A stretch of 64,000 nucleotides of DNA from Oleispirillum sp963668495 (GTDB taxonomy: Bacteria; Pseudomonadota; Alphaproteobacteria; Rhodospirillales; Rhodospirillaceae): assembly GCA_963668495.1 (NCBI GenBank), contig OY764545.1, positions 558,001 to 622,000 of the forward strand, read 5' to 3'. Shown here one piece after another: positions 26,001 to 34,964 of the stretch. A program made the translations under genes and the position numbers. The notes beneath the pieces were generated by a model. The model was not told the DNA's origin. It did not search any database and saw only the letters and a list, made by a program, of their open reading frames with translations. Position 1 is the first letter of the stretch. Each line of letters begins with the position of its first letter.

Positions 26001-27793
26001 GTTTCCTTGCCCCCGGCGATCAATCCCAGTTCGCTTTCCGTTTCCAGAATTTGGACGGTCCGGCTGGGCCTTACACCATCACGCTGGAAACCTCTGACCA
26101 ACTGGAAATCGCTGACCCGGTATGGACCACGGACAGCCAACCGGGAGACAGTGCAAACCACCGTTTCAATGTTACGGCATTGGCAGAAGGCAAAGCCAAA
26201 ATCACGGTTCGGATTGATGGTCCCGATGGCTATCACCGCAGCCGCGACTATGACCTGCAAATTCGTCATGGTCGCCCGTGGACCCATACCTATGTTGCCA
26301 TGGATCTGGAGGCTGGAGCCTCCGGCACAATTCCGGCTGATGTCTTTGCGCCTTATTCCCCCACAACCGGACGCCTAAGTCTGACCGCATCCAATCTGCC
26401 GGACCTTGATGTGCAACGCATTATCACGGCGCTGGACCGTTATCCTTATGGCTGTCTGGAGCAAGTCGCCAGCCAAAGCTTCCCTCTGCTGTATTTCCGC
26501 AACGTTGCCAGTGCGTGGGATGGGCTGAGTTTTAAAGCTGAAACCTTGGATAGTCGCATCGGCAAGGGGATTTCTGCGGTTCTGGCAAAACAGCGCCCGG
26601 ATGGCTCCTTTGGCCTGTGGTCATCCCGCAGCCCAACGGAACCGTGGCTAACCGCATATGCCATGGACTTCCTGACCGAAGCCCGCGCCCATGGCTATAC
26701 CGTCTTACAGGAACGCTTTGACAGCGGTCTTGACTGGATGAAGGCCAGCGTCCGCAACGGCAACTGGTCTGCCGATGCCCGTGCCTATATGCTGATGGTT
26801 CTGGCCCGTAACAATGCCTTTTCCACATCCCAATTCAAGTATCAGCACAAAGCCATCGGCAAGTCCTCACTGCGGGCCTTAAGCCGTGCCCAATTGTCCG
26901 CCGCCAGCCTGTATCAAGGGCTGACCCCGGACGGCTTGACCGCCAAGCGGATTTTCGCGCTGGCAGGGCGTGATGAAGATTCCTATCAGACCTATGGCTC
27001 ACCCCTGCGGGATGCTGCAGCCATACTGACCTTACCCAAGGAAGTCTTCGCCAGCCCCGAAGACAGACACGCCGTACTCCATGCGGTATCCGCCGCATCC
27101 CACCGCCAAAGCTATTTCAGCACGCAGGAAAATGGCTGGTTACTACGGGCAGCGGCGACGGTAACCGCCACGGCAGGCAAGGGCGTGGCCCTGACCCTGA
27201 ACGGCAAGGCTGTTTCCAGCCGTCATGCCTATCGTATGACGGTACCGGACATGGCCTATGCCGGGCCTTTGACCATTACCAATACGGGAGACGGCAAACT
27301 GTTCGCCGGATACACCGTGTCCGGCATACCGGATAAACCGCTGCCTCCGTCCAGCAACAGCTTCTCCATCCAGCGCACCTATCTGACGCCCGATGGCAAG
27401 CCGGTTGATCTGGCTTCGGTTCGCAGCGGAGATCGGTTCTGGGTGATTATCAAAGGCGTTCTGCCGTTGAAATCCGAGCATCGCGCCCTGATCGTTGACA
27501 TGCTGCCTGCCGGATTGGAAATGGATGGACGACCAACGGAACAGGATCTGAATGTGGTCGAGCCGGACAAATACCGCCTGTCCGCCACATCATTCCGGGC
27601 CGAACGTGATGACCGCTTTGTCGCCGCAGTCAACATGTACGAATACAACCGCTCTTTCACCTTGGCCTACGGCGTCCGGGCGGTCACACCCGGTCACTAC
27701 CTCCACCCGGCTCCATTCGTGGAAGACATGTATCGCCCCAGCCTGCACGCCCGTGGCAAAGAGGGGATGTTGACCGTGATCCCGGCGGAGTAA
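23009..27793 (+). CDS. Alpha-2-macroglobulin family protein (YfhM-like)
   Basis: A 1594-residue periplasmic protein. The N-terminus (MRQTLFAATLTMCIAALPL) is a signal peptide cleaved near VHA-AN, without the lipobox cysteine found in Escherichia coli YfhM. Multiple macroglobulin domains follow, including VYSERGVYRPGE in the MG region. The thioester motif YGCLEQ is intact at about residue 1149, followed by the alpha-alpha barrel (KQRPDGSFGLW). Bacterial A2M proteins trap foreign proteases and are thought to guard the envelope while PBP1C repairs peptidoglycan. pbpC follows 4 bases after the stop. I chose the ATG at 23009 as the signal-peptide start. Confidence 0.95.
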   Translation: MRQTLFAATLTMCIAALPLASVHAANTASQTETPDHSLQAQSLTLKSVQTETSGALSKTCFRFDQTLTPRQDLPLRSYIAVEPQRDFSAYIDDKSLCIKGLPFSKTTRVTLRQGLSGNENHSLNADISKDIAIGPRPKSISFGQGGYVLPRQGDPMLPITTVNYDRLDLKFFRVDERNFVSLLQEDSLQTALQHWQRYQLAEHKGAEIWSGQVDISAQQDADTVTRIPLAQMVAEFKPGIYALVAAPPGTMDDYDKHPAQWVIVTDLGLSMYRGANGFSAQVRSLKTADPIDDVKFRLIAANNMVLAEGTSDDDGWFDLPGTILNGKGGKRPLYLTAQDEDGDFSFISLRDPALDLSEHGVAGVNPPGPLQAYVYSERGVYRPGEAIRLGYLLRNDTANAQNAIPLTLHLIQPDGKLAQKITHTPDALGGGRVDIPIPAAAATGTWTVSIFSDPEQASIGDYPFEVSEFVPNRLEVKTTTAASALQSDSPSKFDVQADYLFGAPGANLRVQGRATLRVDRTPFADLKGFVFGIAEDVQNRRSAILNGKSDAKGYAELVLPPFENVDYSSPLRLDVDVDVLDTDGRPNHAKLSVPYHHRDALVGLKPAFSGAAIAYGETASFDAIAVDANGKPLPNHSLTIEWIHEDRDYNWYMRGDRWVSSYKTYDQVIASDRVTTDANGRITLSRKFDDWGYYRAAVTSAQFGSAADFSFRVGWAENSRAPDTPDALDLQLDSTDIKSGNRIKGHVKAPFAGQAVLTVAHKSVLWREEISLPKAGRSFSIPVNRDWGSGAYLLVTAYRPGEQKDQRGPGRAVGAQWLSFDQHPRILSATLDVPDTVRPNTHLQLPIQVSGAVVGKEAIKVNVFAVDEGILQLTGFATPKPSKALLAQQRLQLDYHDLYGRVIPPKDGSLGTLRSGGDTAGGNRNMGGLTTRSFKTVALASQTVDVDKTGQATVNFDIPDYTGKLRVFAVAYSKTATGSGMAALPVKSPINAELLPSRFLAPGDQSQFAFRFQNLDGPAGPYTITLETSDQLEIADPVWTTDSQPGDSANHRFNVTALAEGKAKITVRIDGPDGYHRSRDYDLQIRHGRPWTHTYVAMDLEAGASGTIPADVFAPYSPTTGRLSLTASNLPDLDVQRIITALDRYPYGCLEQVASQSFPLLYFRNVASAWDGLSFKAETLDSRIGKGISAVLAKQRPDGSFGLWSSRSPTEPWLTAYAMDFLTEARAHGYTVLQERFDSGLDWMKASVRNGNWSADARAYMLMVLARNNAFSTSQFKYQHKAIGKSSLRALSRAQLSAASLYQGLTPDGLTAKRIFALAGRDEDSYQTYGSPLRDAAAILTLPKEVFASPEDRHAVLHAVSAASHRQSYFSTQENGWLLRAAATVTATAGKGVALTLNGKAVSSRHAYRMTVPDMAYAGPLTITNTGDGKLFAGYTVSGIPDKPLPPSSNSFSIQRTYLTPDGKPVDLASVRSGDRFWVIIKGVLPLKSEHRALIVDMLPAGLEMDGRPTEQDLNVVEPDKYRLSATSFRAERDDRFVAAVNMYEYNRSFTLAYGVRAVTPGHYLHPAPFVEDMYRPSLHARGKEGMLTVIPAE

Positions 27794-27796
27794 TCC

Positions 27797-29896
27797 GTGA
27801 CACTGCGCCTGCCATCCCATTGGCGGTCCTTCACCCGGCGTCCTTATGGTCGCTGGGTGTATGTTGGCCTGACCGGACTGACCGCACTGGCCTGCCTTTG
27901 GGGGGCGGATCGCCTGTGTCCGCCGGATTTGACTCGCTTTGAGCAAAGCTCGGTTGCAGTTGTCGGGGCTGATGGTGGTCTGTTGCGGCTCTACCCCACG
28001 CCAGACCAGCAATTCCGGCGACAGGCCACCGTTGCCGAAATTGACCAACGCTATCTGACCTTTTTGAAGACATTTGAGGATAAGCGGTTTGATCTCCATC
28101 CCGGTGTTGATCCCCTTGCCCTGAGCCGGGCCATAGGACAATGGCTTGCCGCCGGAGAGATCGTATCCGGCGGCTCCACGTTAACCATGCAGGTCGCCCG
28201 GCTGCTGGAACCCCGCCCCCGCACGATCTGGTCTAAATTTCTGGAATGTCTGCGCGCGCTGCAACTGGAATGGCATTTCAGTAAGGCCGAAATCCTTGGC
28301 TTTTATGCATCACTTGCCCCCTTTGGCGGCAATATTGAGGGCGTCGCCACCGCCACGCAGGTCTATTTTGGTAAAGTGCCAAATCATATGACCATTGCCG
28401 AGGCCGCCTTACTGACGGCGATACCGCAATCCCCAACGCAATTGCGCCCGGATCTCCACCCTCAAAAAGCGCGACAAGCCCGCGCCAAAGTTTTGCGGCG
28501 ATTACTGCAGGCCAAGATCATCACTCCTGCCGAATTCCATGAGGCCATGGAGGAACCAATCCCCCGCCAACGGATCGCCCTGCCCATGGATGCGCCACTT
28601 CTTGCCAATGCCCTGACCCGAACCTATCCGGGGGTCAACCGCATCCACACCACAATTTTGCCTGCTTTGCAGCGGCATGTGCAGACGTTGGCCCAATCCT
28701 ATGCCGGACGACTGCCACGGGATGCGTCCGTTGCGGTTCTGGTTGTGGATAACAGCTCTCAACGGGTGCTGGCCTATGTGGGGTCACGGCAATTCACTGA
28801 CCGGATCAGCCACGGTTATGTGGATATGATTCCGGCAGTCCGTTCCCCCGGCTCCACATTAAAGCCCGTGCTTTTCGCCTTATCCTTTGACCAACACCAA
28901 AGCCATCCACAAAGCCTGATCTGGGATCGAACGCCCGCCAATGCCGCCTATGCCCCCGGCAACTTTGATGGTCGTGAACATGGGCAGGTTACCATTGCAG
29001 ATTCCCTGCAAATGAGCCTGAATATCCCAACCATCAAACTGATGGAACGCTATGGACCGATCCGATTTGCCGAAACCCTGAGGCAACATGGCTTTCACAT
29101 GGACCTACCGGGAAACAGCACCGCCCCCAACCTTGCCATGGCCTTGGGCGGGGTTGGAACGTCTCTTCAAGAATTGGTCAAGTTGTATCGTGCCCTTGGC
29201 TCGGACCGGAAACTTTGCCCCCTGCGCACAACCGTGGATATACCCTTGCCCAATTCGTGTTCGGTTGCCCCCGAACTAATCGACAAACAGGCCCAAACGT
29301 GGCTCCGGGGCATTTTGGAGGCCGCACCGCGACCAGCCAATGCCGCAACACCGATCGCGTTTAAAACCGGCACATCTTATGGCTATCGCGATGCATGGGC
29401 CATTGGTTACGACCACCACTTTACCGTCGGGGTCTGGACCGGAAAAGCATCCGGCGTTCCGATCCCCGGGCAAACCGGGCTCGGGACTGCGGCACCCTTA
29501 CTGTTTTCTGTCTTTGATGCATTGCCATATCCACAAAGCTATGTGCCGCCTGCCCCGCAGACCGACTGGCTATCTCCACCGCCGGAACGGCTGAAAATAT
29601 TTGAACGGGCTCAGGCTCAGGGACAAACCAGCCTATCGGCATCGACACTGGATATTCAGTTTCCACCCGCTGACAGCGCTTTTGTTCTGAGCGATGTTCA
29701 ACCTCGTGGCATAGAATTGAAGGCCCTGAACGGGCAGCGGCCTTTGGCATGGCTCATCAACGGCAAACCCATTCCCTCACAACCATGGAAACGCAGCACG
29801 ATCTGGCGACCGGAATTCGCCGGGTTTTATACAATCACGGTTTTGGACCAGACTGGGCAACACAGATCACAGCAAATTCTCATCCGGAATCATTAG
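27797..29896 (+). CDS. pbpC: Penicillin-binding protein 1C
   Basis: A 699-residue bifunctional class A penicillin-binding protein. The glycosyltransferase domain shows FEDKRFDLHPGVD and GGSTLTMQVARL. The transpeptidase motifs are SPGSTLKP (SxxK), MSLNIP (SxN) and FKTGTSYGYRDAWA (KTG). The last ~90 residues match the PBP1C-specific C-terminal domain. There is one N-terminal membrane helix. The GTG start is supported by GGAG 6 bases upstream, inside the end of the A2M gene. The A2M-pbpC pair is widely conserved and suggests joint envelope repair and defence. Confidence 0.96.
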   Translation: MTLRLPSHWRSFTRRPYGRWVYVGLTGLTALACLWGADRLCPPDLTRFEQSSVAVVGADGGLLRLYPTPDQQFRRQATVAEIDQRYLTFLKTFEDKRFDLHPGVDPLALSRAIGQWLAAGEIVSGGSTLTMQVARLLEPRPRTIWSKFLECLRALQLEWHFSKAEILGFYASLAPFGGNIEGVATATQVYFGKVPNHMTIAEAALLTAIPQSPTQLRPDLHPQKARQARAKVLRRLLQAKIITPAEFHEAMEEPIPRQRIALPMDAPLLANALTRTYPGVNRIHTTILPALQRHVQTLAQSYAGRLPRDASVAVLVVDNSSQRVLAYVGSRQFTDRISHGYVDMIPAVRSPGSTLKPVLFALSFDQHQSHPQSLIWDRTPANAAYAPGNFDGREHGQVTIADSLQMSLNIPTIKLMERYGPIRFAETLRQHGFHMDLPGNSTAPNLAMALGGVGTSLQELVKLYRALGSDRKLCPLRTTVDIPLPNSCSVAPELIDKQAQTWLRGILEAAPRPANAATPIAFKTGTSYGYRDAWAIGYDHHFTVGVWTGKASGVPIPGQTGLGTAAPLLFSVFDALPYPQSYVPPAPQTDWLSPPPERLKIFERAQAQGQTSLSASTLDIQFPPADSAFVLSDVQPRGIELKALNGQRPLAWLINGKPIPSQPWKRSTIWRPEFAGFYTITVLDQTGQHRSQQILIRNH

Positions 29897-30090
29897 ATTT
29901 TGCTTAAACATGCGCACCAGCCGAAATTGATTAATTCCATAATCGAAATTACATACGAATCTCATTTGAAGCGATATGGTATCCCCTACAAAAATCAAAC
30001 AACCAGACCTGAAGCCCATATAACATACGTTGCCACTGCATACTCTGGCAGCGTGCCAAACCACCGTTATTTTCTGAATTGGAAAGACAT

Positions 30091-30630
30091 ATGGACTACG
30101 GCATCGCAGTCGTTAATGAGCATGACAAGATTACATCCTTGTTTCTGACAACATTCACAGCCTCAGAGGGCGAGGAAGAAGGCAGCATCGTCAGCCAACT
30201 GGCCCATGACTTGCTGCTAACGACCGCCCCAGATGACCTGTATTGTTTTGTTGCCTGGGACGGAGACGAGCTTGCCGCTGCAATTATCTTTACTCGCCTT
30301 TGGTTTGCCAATGCTGCGCCAACGACGTTTATTCTCGCCCCTGTTGCCGTAGACCCTCGATATCAAAGGCAAGGTATTGGTCAACGGCTCATAACGTTCG
30401 GCCTGAATACTATCCAAGCCGATGGCGTGGAAATCGCCATAACTTATGGTGATCCAGCCTATTACTGCAAAGTCGGGTTCTCTCAGGTTCAGGATAAGGA
30501 CGTTCCTGCCCCTTTCCAGCTAAGCCTTCCCCATGGTTGGCAGGCGCAGTCATTGACCTCTGCTGCATTACCACCACTTGCCGGGCCGTCACGCTGCGTT
30601 GACGCCCTGAACAAACCAGAATATTGGTAA
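30091..30630 (+). CDS. GNAT family N-acetyltransferase
   Basis: A 179-residue GNAT protein. Motif A, which binds acetyl-CoA, is VAVDPRYQRQGIGQRLI (Q-x-x-G-x-G form), and a YGDPAYYCKVGF segment typical of YhbS-like acetyltransferases follows. The acceptor is unknown. I chose the ATG at 30091 (GGAAAG upstream). A TTG at 30079 is in frame but would overlap the ribosome-binding site. Confidence 0.88.
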   Translation: MDYGIAVVNEHDKITSLFLTTFTASEGEEEGSIVSQLAHDLLLTTAPDDLYCFVAWDGDELAAAIIFTRLWFANAAPTTFILAPVAVDPRYQRQGIGQRLITFGLNTIQADGVEIAITYGDPAYYCKVGFSQVQDKDVPAPFQLSLPHGWQAQSLTSAALPPLAGPSRCVDALNKPEYW

Positions 30631-30668
30631 GACTGAGAACAGGTCACAAGTGGATCAACTGAATTCTT

Positions 30669-31313
30669 ATGCGAACAATACTAAGAACCTTGTGGATCGC
30701 CATCTGCGTGGTCATGGGCCTTAATCCTCCGGCGCATGCGCACCCGCACGCATGGATCGATGTGCAGTCGCAAGTGGTTTTCAACGCAGACGGCAAGATC
30801 ACATCCATTCAGGTCAACTGGTTACTGGATGAGGGCTATACCATTTTTGTTATCAATGGCCTTAGCGAAGATATCGCCGATCCCCTGACCCCTGCAGGGT
30901 TCAATGAAATGGCCCAGAAAGTTATGCAAAATCTGCGGCCTTATTCCTTTTTCACCCAAATTACCCACAATAATCAGGCCATAGCCATAGCCGACGTTGC
31001 CAACGTCAAAGCCAGCCTAACCAAGGATCACAGATTTTCTTTGATCTTCTCAGCCCTGCTTGAACATCCGGTTCCGCCAGAACATTTTTCATACAGAATC
31101 TTTGATCCGACCTATTACATCGAAGTCCTTCATATCGAAGGTAAAGACGCGATTACCCTTAAAAACGCGCCGAAGACCTGCACTGTTAAACTGATAAAGC
31201 CCACACCGGATATTGAAGATGTGGTCCGTGCCGCAAATCTTGGTCAGACAGATCAAGCCGACGACAACCTTGGGGAAGTTTTCGCAGAAAGGGTACGTCT
31301 GTCATGCCCTTAA
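30669..31313 (+). CDS. DUF1007 family periplasmic protein, partner of NicO exporter
   Basis: A 214-residue protein with a signal peptide (cleavage near AHA) and the family motif HPHAWIDV at the mature N-terminus, a likely metal-binding His cluster. DUF1007 genes are typically found next to NicO/RcnA-type nickel/cobalt transporters, as here, where the two genes overlap by 10 bases. It may bind the metal in the periplasm; direct evidence from sequence is limited to the His motif and context. Confidence 0.88.
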   Translation: MRTILRTLWIAICVVMGLNPPAHAHPHAWIDVQSQVVFNADGKITSIQVNWLLDEGYTIFVINGLSEDIADPLTPAGFNEMAQKVMQNLRPYSFFTQITHNNQAIAIADVANVKASLTKDHRFSLIFSALLEHPVPPEHFSYRIFDPTYYIEVLHIEGKDAITLKNAPKTCTVKLIKPTPDIEDVVRAANLGQTDQADDNLGEVFAERVRLSCP

Positions 31314-32242
31314 AACGTTTTGGGCACATCGCCATCACTTGCGGGCTGTTCCTTTTTGCGGCTTTCGCGCTTTTCAAGCTATTCCCCCACTTCCCGGATA
31401 CGTGGGGAAATTTGACCACATGGTTTTTTGCACAGCAAAAACTGTTTCGACAGGACATGATCACAACCCTACGCGACCTTAAATCCGGCTCCACCGTTGA
31501 GGCCGGGCTTAGGCTGATCTGTATGAGCTTTGTTTACGGCGTGTTCCATGCCGCCGGACCGGGTCACGGCAAGGCGGTCATCAGCACCTATTTATTGACC
31601 AACAGTGAACACATTCGACGAGGAATCACCATCGCCGTTGCCGCTGCATTTTGTCAGGGGGTTGTCGCCATAACCTTGGTTTACGGTCTGATTTGGCTCG
31701 CCGATTGGCGGTCGTCTGAAACCATGACCGCAATCCGTTGGTCCGAACGGATGAGCTACACCTTATTGATTGCGTTGGGTGTGTGGCTTCTGGTTCGGGT
31801 TATGGCCCCCTTATGGACCAACCGCGCCCCCGCCACCCCTGATGATGCACATTGTTGTGATCACACACCAAACCCAGAGCAAATTGCCAAAGCCACCAGC
31901 CTGCGAACCGCATTGGCTTTGATCCTGACCATTGGCGCCCGCCCATGCAGCGGGGCGGTTTTGGTCCTGATTTTTGCTCATGCCATTCACATTCACTGGG
32001 CTGGAATTCTTGCTTCGCTGGCGATGGCAGGCGGAACTGCCATCACGGTTTCAGTTTTGGCTCTGACTGCGGTTAAAGCACACACCTTTGGTGCCGGAAT
32101 TGGGCGGCGCCTGACACAGTCAACCATTCTGAATGTACTTGGCCTTGGCATCAAATTAGCCTGTGCCGGCATCCTCATCACGCTTGGCTCCACTATGCTT
32201 TGGCACTCATTTTCGCAACAATTGTCATCAGGGCTGCTGTAA
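31304..32242 (+). CDS. NicO/RcnA-type nickel/cobalt transporter
   Basis: A 312-residue membrane protein with about six or seven helices. The diagnostic motif FHAAGPGHGKAVIS is present, as are GARPCSGAVLVL and a cytoplasmic loop with DDAHCCDHTP that could bind metal. Family members export Ni(II)/Co(II) or load it for metalloenzymes. It is translationally coupled to the DUF1007 gene. No nickel regulator (RcnR/NikR) or urease/hydrogenase gene is in the window. A terminator follows. Confidence 0.9.
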   Translation: MPLKRFGHIAITCGLFLFAAFALFKLFPHFPDTWGNLTTWFFAQQKLFRQDMITTLRDLKSGSTVEAGLRLICMSFVYGVFHAAGPGHGKAVISTYLLTNSEHIRRGITIAVAAAFCQGVVAITLVYGLIWLADWRSSETMTAIRWSERMSYTLLIALGVWLLVRVMAPLWTNRAPATPDDAHCCDHTPNPEQIAKATSLRTALALILTIGARPCSGAVLVLIFAHAIHIHWAGILASLAMAGGTAITVSVLALTAVKAHTFGAGIGRRLTQSTILNVLGLGIKLACAGILITLGSTMLWHSFSQQLSSGLL

Positions 32243-32297
32243 GCCGCGTGCGCCGAATAGGCGCGATTTTCTTTTCCCGGAACATATGATATGGATC

Positions 32298-32319
32298 GGC
32301 GGCAAAGGCCGCCTTTTTT
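32298..32319 (+). terminator. Terminator of the DUF1007-nicO operon
   Basis: GGCGGC-AAAG-GCCGCC runs into six T residues, 56 bases after the transporter stop. It ends 14 bases before the next gene. Confidence 0.9.
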
Positions 32320-32332
32320 AGGGAGATACGAC

Positions 32333-32695
32333 ATGAACGGCATGCGAATGGGATTCCTGGCGGCGACGGTGGCAGTGGCCTTCGCGGCAGCACTGGCGGC
32401 GCGATTTTGGATGATCGAACCGCGCGGCGCGGAACTGATGTGCTCGATGAGTGGGGCCGCCGCGTGGTGCCCCCTGCGCGCCGCCCTGATTCCGGTTTTC
32501 GATTATCAGGGGTTCGGCCTCGCCAGCCTGACCACGGGCCTGTTCGCCGCGATCCGCCGCCGCCCCGCCTGGGGTGTGCCCGCGTTGGCGTTCGGGGCCA
32601 TGGGCTTAGTTCTGTACAATGTGGAACTGGCCGCCGTGGGAATCATCCTCGGCCTTATCGCAGTTTTCCGGAACGATTCCCATCCGGCCGCGTGA
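32333..32695 (+). CDS. Small hypothetical membrane protein
   Basis: A 120-residue protein with about three hydrophobic segments (near residues 6-24, 45-65 and 75-110) and two cysteines in MCSMSGAAAWCPLR. I do not recognise the family. GGGAG lies 8 bases before the ATG. It is markedly GC-richer than the genes on its left and belongs with the GH17 gene on the opposite strand; their 3' ends overlap by 41 bases. A role in the envelope is possible, but no function is assigned. Confidence 0.65.
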   Translation: MNGMRMGFLAATVAVAFAAALAARFWMIEPRGAELMCSMSGAAAWCPLRAALIPVFDYQGFGLASLTTGLFAAIRRRPAWGVPALAFGAMGLVLYNVELAAVGIILGLIAVFRNDSHPAA

Positions 32696-34234
32696 ACAGG
32701 ATAGCCCCCGCCAACAAAATGCCCACGGCCGCCCATAGCCACGCCTGAGTATTCGCCGCACCCTCGTGAATCGACACGCCGATGGCGCTCGCCGCCAGAA
32801 GCACAGCCACCGCCTTTTCCTCGCGCGGTGCCACGGGCAGGCGGATCAGGGCGAACCCCACAGCCGGGATCAGGAACATGCTGACCGGGAAATCGCGATA
32901 GCGCGAATCGAACAGAAGGCCCAGGCTGGAAACCGCCATACCCGCCACTGCGACGAAACGCATCCGCGCGGGCGAGAACAACGGGCAGACACCGACCCGG
33001 AAACAGGCGCAGGACGGCATGCCCACCGGATACACCCCGGCCAGAAGCCGCAACACCATCCATGCCAACGCGGCGGAAAACGCCAGCCAGATCCCGTTCA
33101 CCGCCCATTCCTCGAATCCCCGGCTAGCGGTGATCATGTGACGCGCCTGCAAGATCAGCGCGCTGGCCGCAGCGAACCCGCCCGCACTCAGGATCACAAC
33201 CGCGGACAGATCCATCCGCGTCCGCCGGATCATTGCCCAGCCCACGGGCAACAGTCCAAGCCCCAAGGCGGCGGCAACCCAAAGTGGGGTATCCGACCAT
33301 TCCATCACCGGCCCACGGGTCGTAACCTTGCGCTCTCGATCTGCATCGAACATGCCCCACGCACCGCCTACTGTGCCTTCCAGCAGACGCTTCCATGGCT
33401 GGTCAAACGCCTCGATCAGATTATAGTCGGCCCCCGCCGCGTGCGCCGCGGTCATGAACTCGCGGATAAAACGCGTCTGGTTGAATTGGCTCGGCTCCGC
33501 CCCCTCGCGGCGACGCCCCTCCGAGGGCCAGCCCACCTCGCCAATCAGAATCGGCTTGCCGACGAAACGGTCATGCATCGTCTTCCAGGCCGCCATGACG
33601 TGCGCGATCGCTGCGTCGATCGGCGTGGGATTGTCTTCCAATAGGGCAAAAGGTGAATGGTAACGAAGTCGACGGAATCGGCAAGCTCCGGACTCTCCAG
33701 CCAGAATTCCCAGACGTCGGCGTAGGTAATGGGCAGCGGCTGGGTCAACCCGGCCCGCAACGTGCGAATATAGCCAGCCAGCCCCGCCGCTGTCTGCTCG
33801 CCGCGCAGCAGGACCTCGTTTCCGACGATCAGGCCCCTGATCGCCTCCGGATGCGCGTTGGCCGCCGCAATCAGGCGCTTGATCTCCAACTGGTTGTCCG
33901 CATCCTTACGGCCGATCCACGCACCCGCGTAGACCCGCATGCCCAGCCGCGCCGCGATCGCGGGCACCATGTCCAGCCCCTGACCTGTGGCATAGGTCCG
34001 CACGCAATCGGTCATGCCGGACAACGCCTTGAGGTCGCGTTCAATCTGCACGGGCGGGATCGTCAACTTCGCGTCGAAGGGCGACTGGTCGCGCATATAG
34101 GGGGCGTACGACACGCAGGCGATAGTCTCGGCTGGACCATCTGGCAATGGCCGGGAGCGCCCCTTGTCGTAAAAGAAAAGCGCTGCGGCAAGGGCACACA
34201 GAAGGGAGACGATGACGGCGGGCGTGCGAGCCAT
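32655..34234 (-). pseudogene. GH17 beta-1,3-glucanase/transglycosylase-like membrane protein, frameshifted
   Basis: Two adjacent frames make one protein. The upstream frame (34234 to about 33640) carries a signal anchor, CVSYAPYMRDQSP and the general-acid motif IVGNEVLLR. The downstream frame (about 33641 to 32655) carries the nucleophile motif IGEVGWPSEGR, then about seven hydrophobic segments. The join is near 33637, where TATTGG-AAGAC would read through as TATTGGGAAGAC if one G were restored, giving PYWEDNPTPID. As given, the two catalytic glutamates are on separate frames. A sequencing error in a short G run cannot be excluded. The intact protein would process beta-1,3-glucans in the periplasm. 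Confidence 0.8.
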
Positions 34235-34426
34235 GGAAGGAACCCCTGACGGAAGGAGATAAAACGGTGGCGCCATCAGCAATGCCGGGGTGCAAGCCCC
34301 CTGTCAATCGGGTTTTTTCACCCACCGTCCTGACCTCGTCAACGGCGTGGCATCATGGCCTTCGCTAAGACGCTGTTGGAACAGAGCGGATAGGAGAGCT
34401 GGTCCGCAGCAATAAGACAGGGTGTT

Positions 34427-34570
34427 AAGGTGGATCTGACAGGCAGTCTGGCAGGCATATTAAGTCTTTGCTCTAACAATCCGATACAGAAAAAGGCCGT
34501 CTGCTTAGAAGCGGATGGGCTTTATTCGGTAAAGTTGGATTTGTGGTTAGATTTTACTTTGCAACTTTAG
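34427..34570 (+). pseudogene. Remnant of large serine recombinase C-terminus (left copy)
   Basis: The frame reads KVDLTGSLAGILSLC and ends with YSVKLDLWL. It is a diverged match to the C-terminus of the recombinase remnant at 35836-36359 (KVELTGSLAGILSLC, then CSVKLV). Only about 40 codons remain. The surrounding 34235-34632 contains no intact gene that I can support. Confidence 0.65.
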
Positions 34571-34697
34571 TTGCTTCGTTGTCCTTGGCGTCCGGGCGGC
34601 ATGTGATACATGCCTGACGCCTGCGGTTGAACTGACGTGCCCCCGTTAAATGTTCTCGATTTTAGGTTAGTCTGTTCCGTTAAACAGGAGACGGACT

Positions 34698-34964
34698 ATG
34701 AAGCGTGGACGCTTTAGCGAAGAGCAAATCATTGGGATTTTGAAAGAGCATCAGGCGGGCATGAAGGCTGTTGATCTGTGCCGTAAGCACGGGATCAGCG
34801 ATGCGACTTTCTACAAGTGGCGTTCTAAATATGGCGGTATGGAGGTTTCCGAAACCAAACGGTTGCGGGAGCTTGAAGCCGAGAACACAAAGCTCAAGAA
34901 GCTTTTGGCAGAGAGTATGTTGGATGTTTCAACGCTCAAGGAAATGCTGACAAAAAACTTCTAA
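34698..34964 (+). CDS. IS3-family transposase OrfA
   Basis: An 88-residue helix-turn-helix protein (FSEEQIIGILKEH, then LCRKHGISDATFYKWRSKYG) with a C-terminal leucine-zipper-like segment (ELEAENTKLKKLLAESML). OrfA binds the element ends. AGGAG lies 10 bases before the ATG. The gene ends just after a slippery heptamer that allows fusion to OrfB. Confidence 0.95.
   Translation: MKRGRFSEEQIIGILKEHQAGMKAVDLCRKHGISDATFYKWRSKYGGMEVSETKRLRELEAENTKLKKLLAESMLDVSTLKEMLTKNF
34952..34958 (+). promoter_or_regulatory. Programmed -1 frameshift slippery site
   Basis: The heptamer A_AAA_AAC in the orfA frame is a canonical -1 slippery sequence, 4 bases before the orfA stop codon begins. Slipping there places the ribosome in the orfB frame and makes the OrfAB transposase. 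Confidence 0.85.

Noticed and set aside
32766..33644. 292-codon frame antisense to the GH17 gene
   Set aside because: Rich in Arg, His and Gln, as expected from the GC-rich complement. The GH17 motifs on the minus strand are clear.
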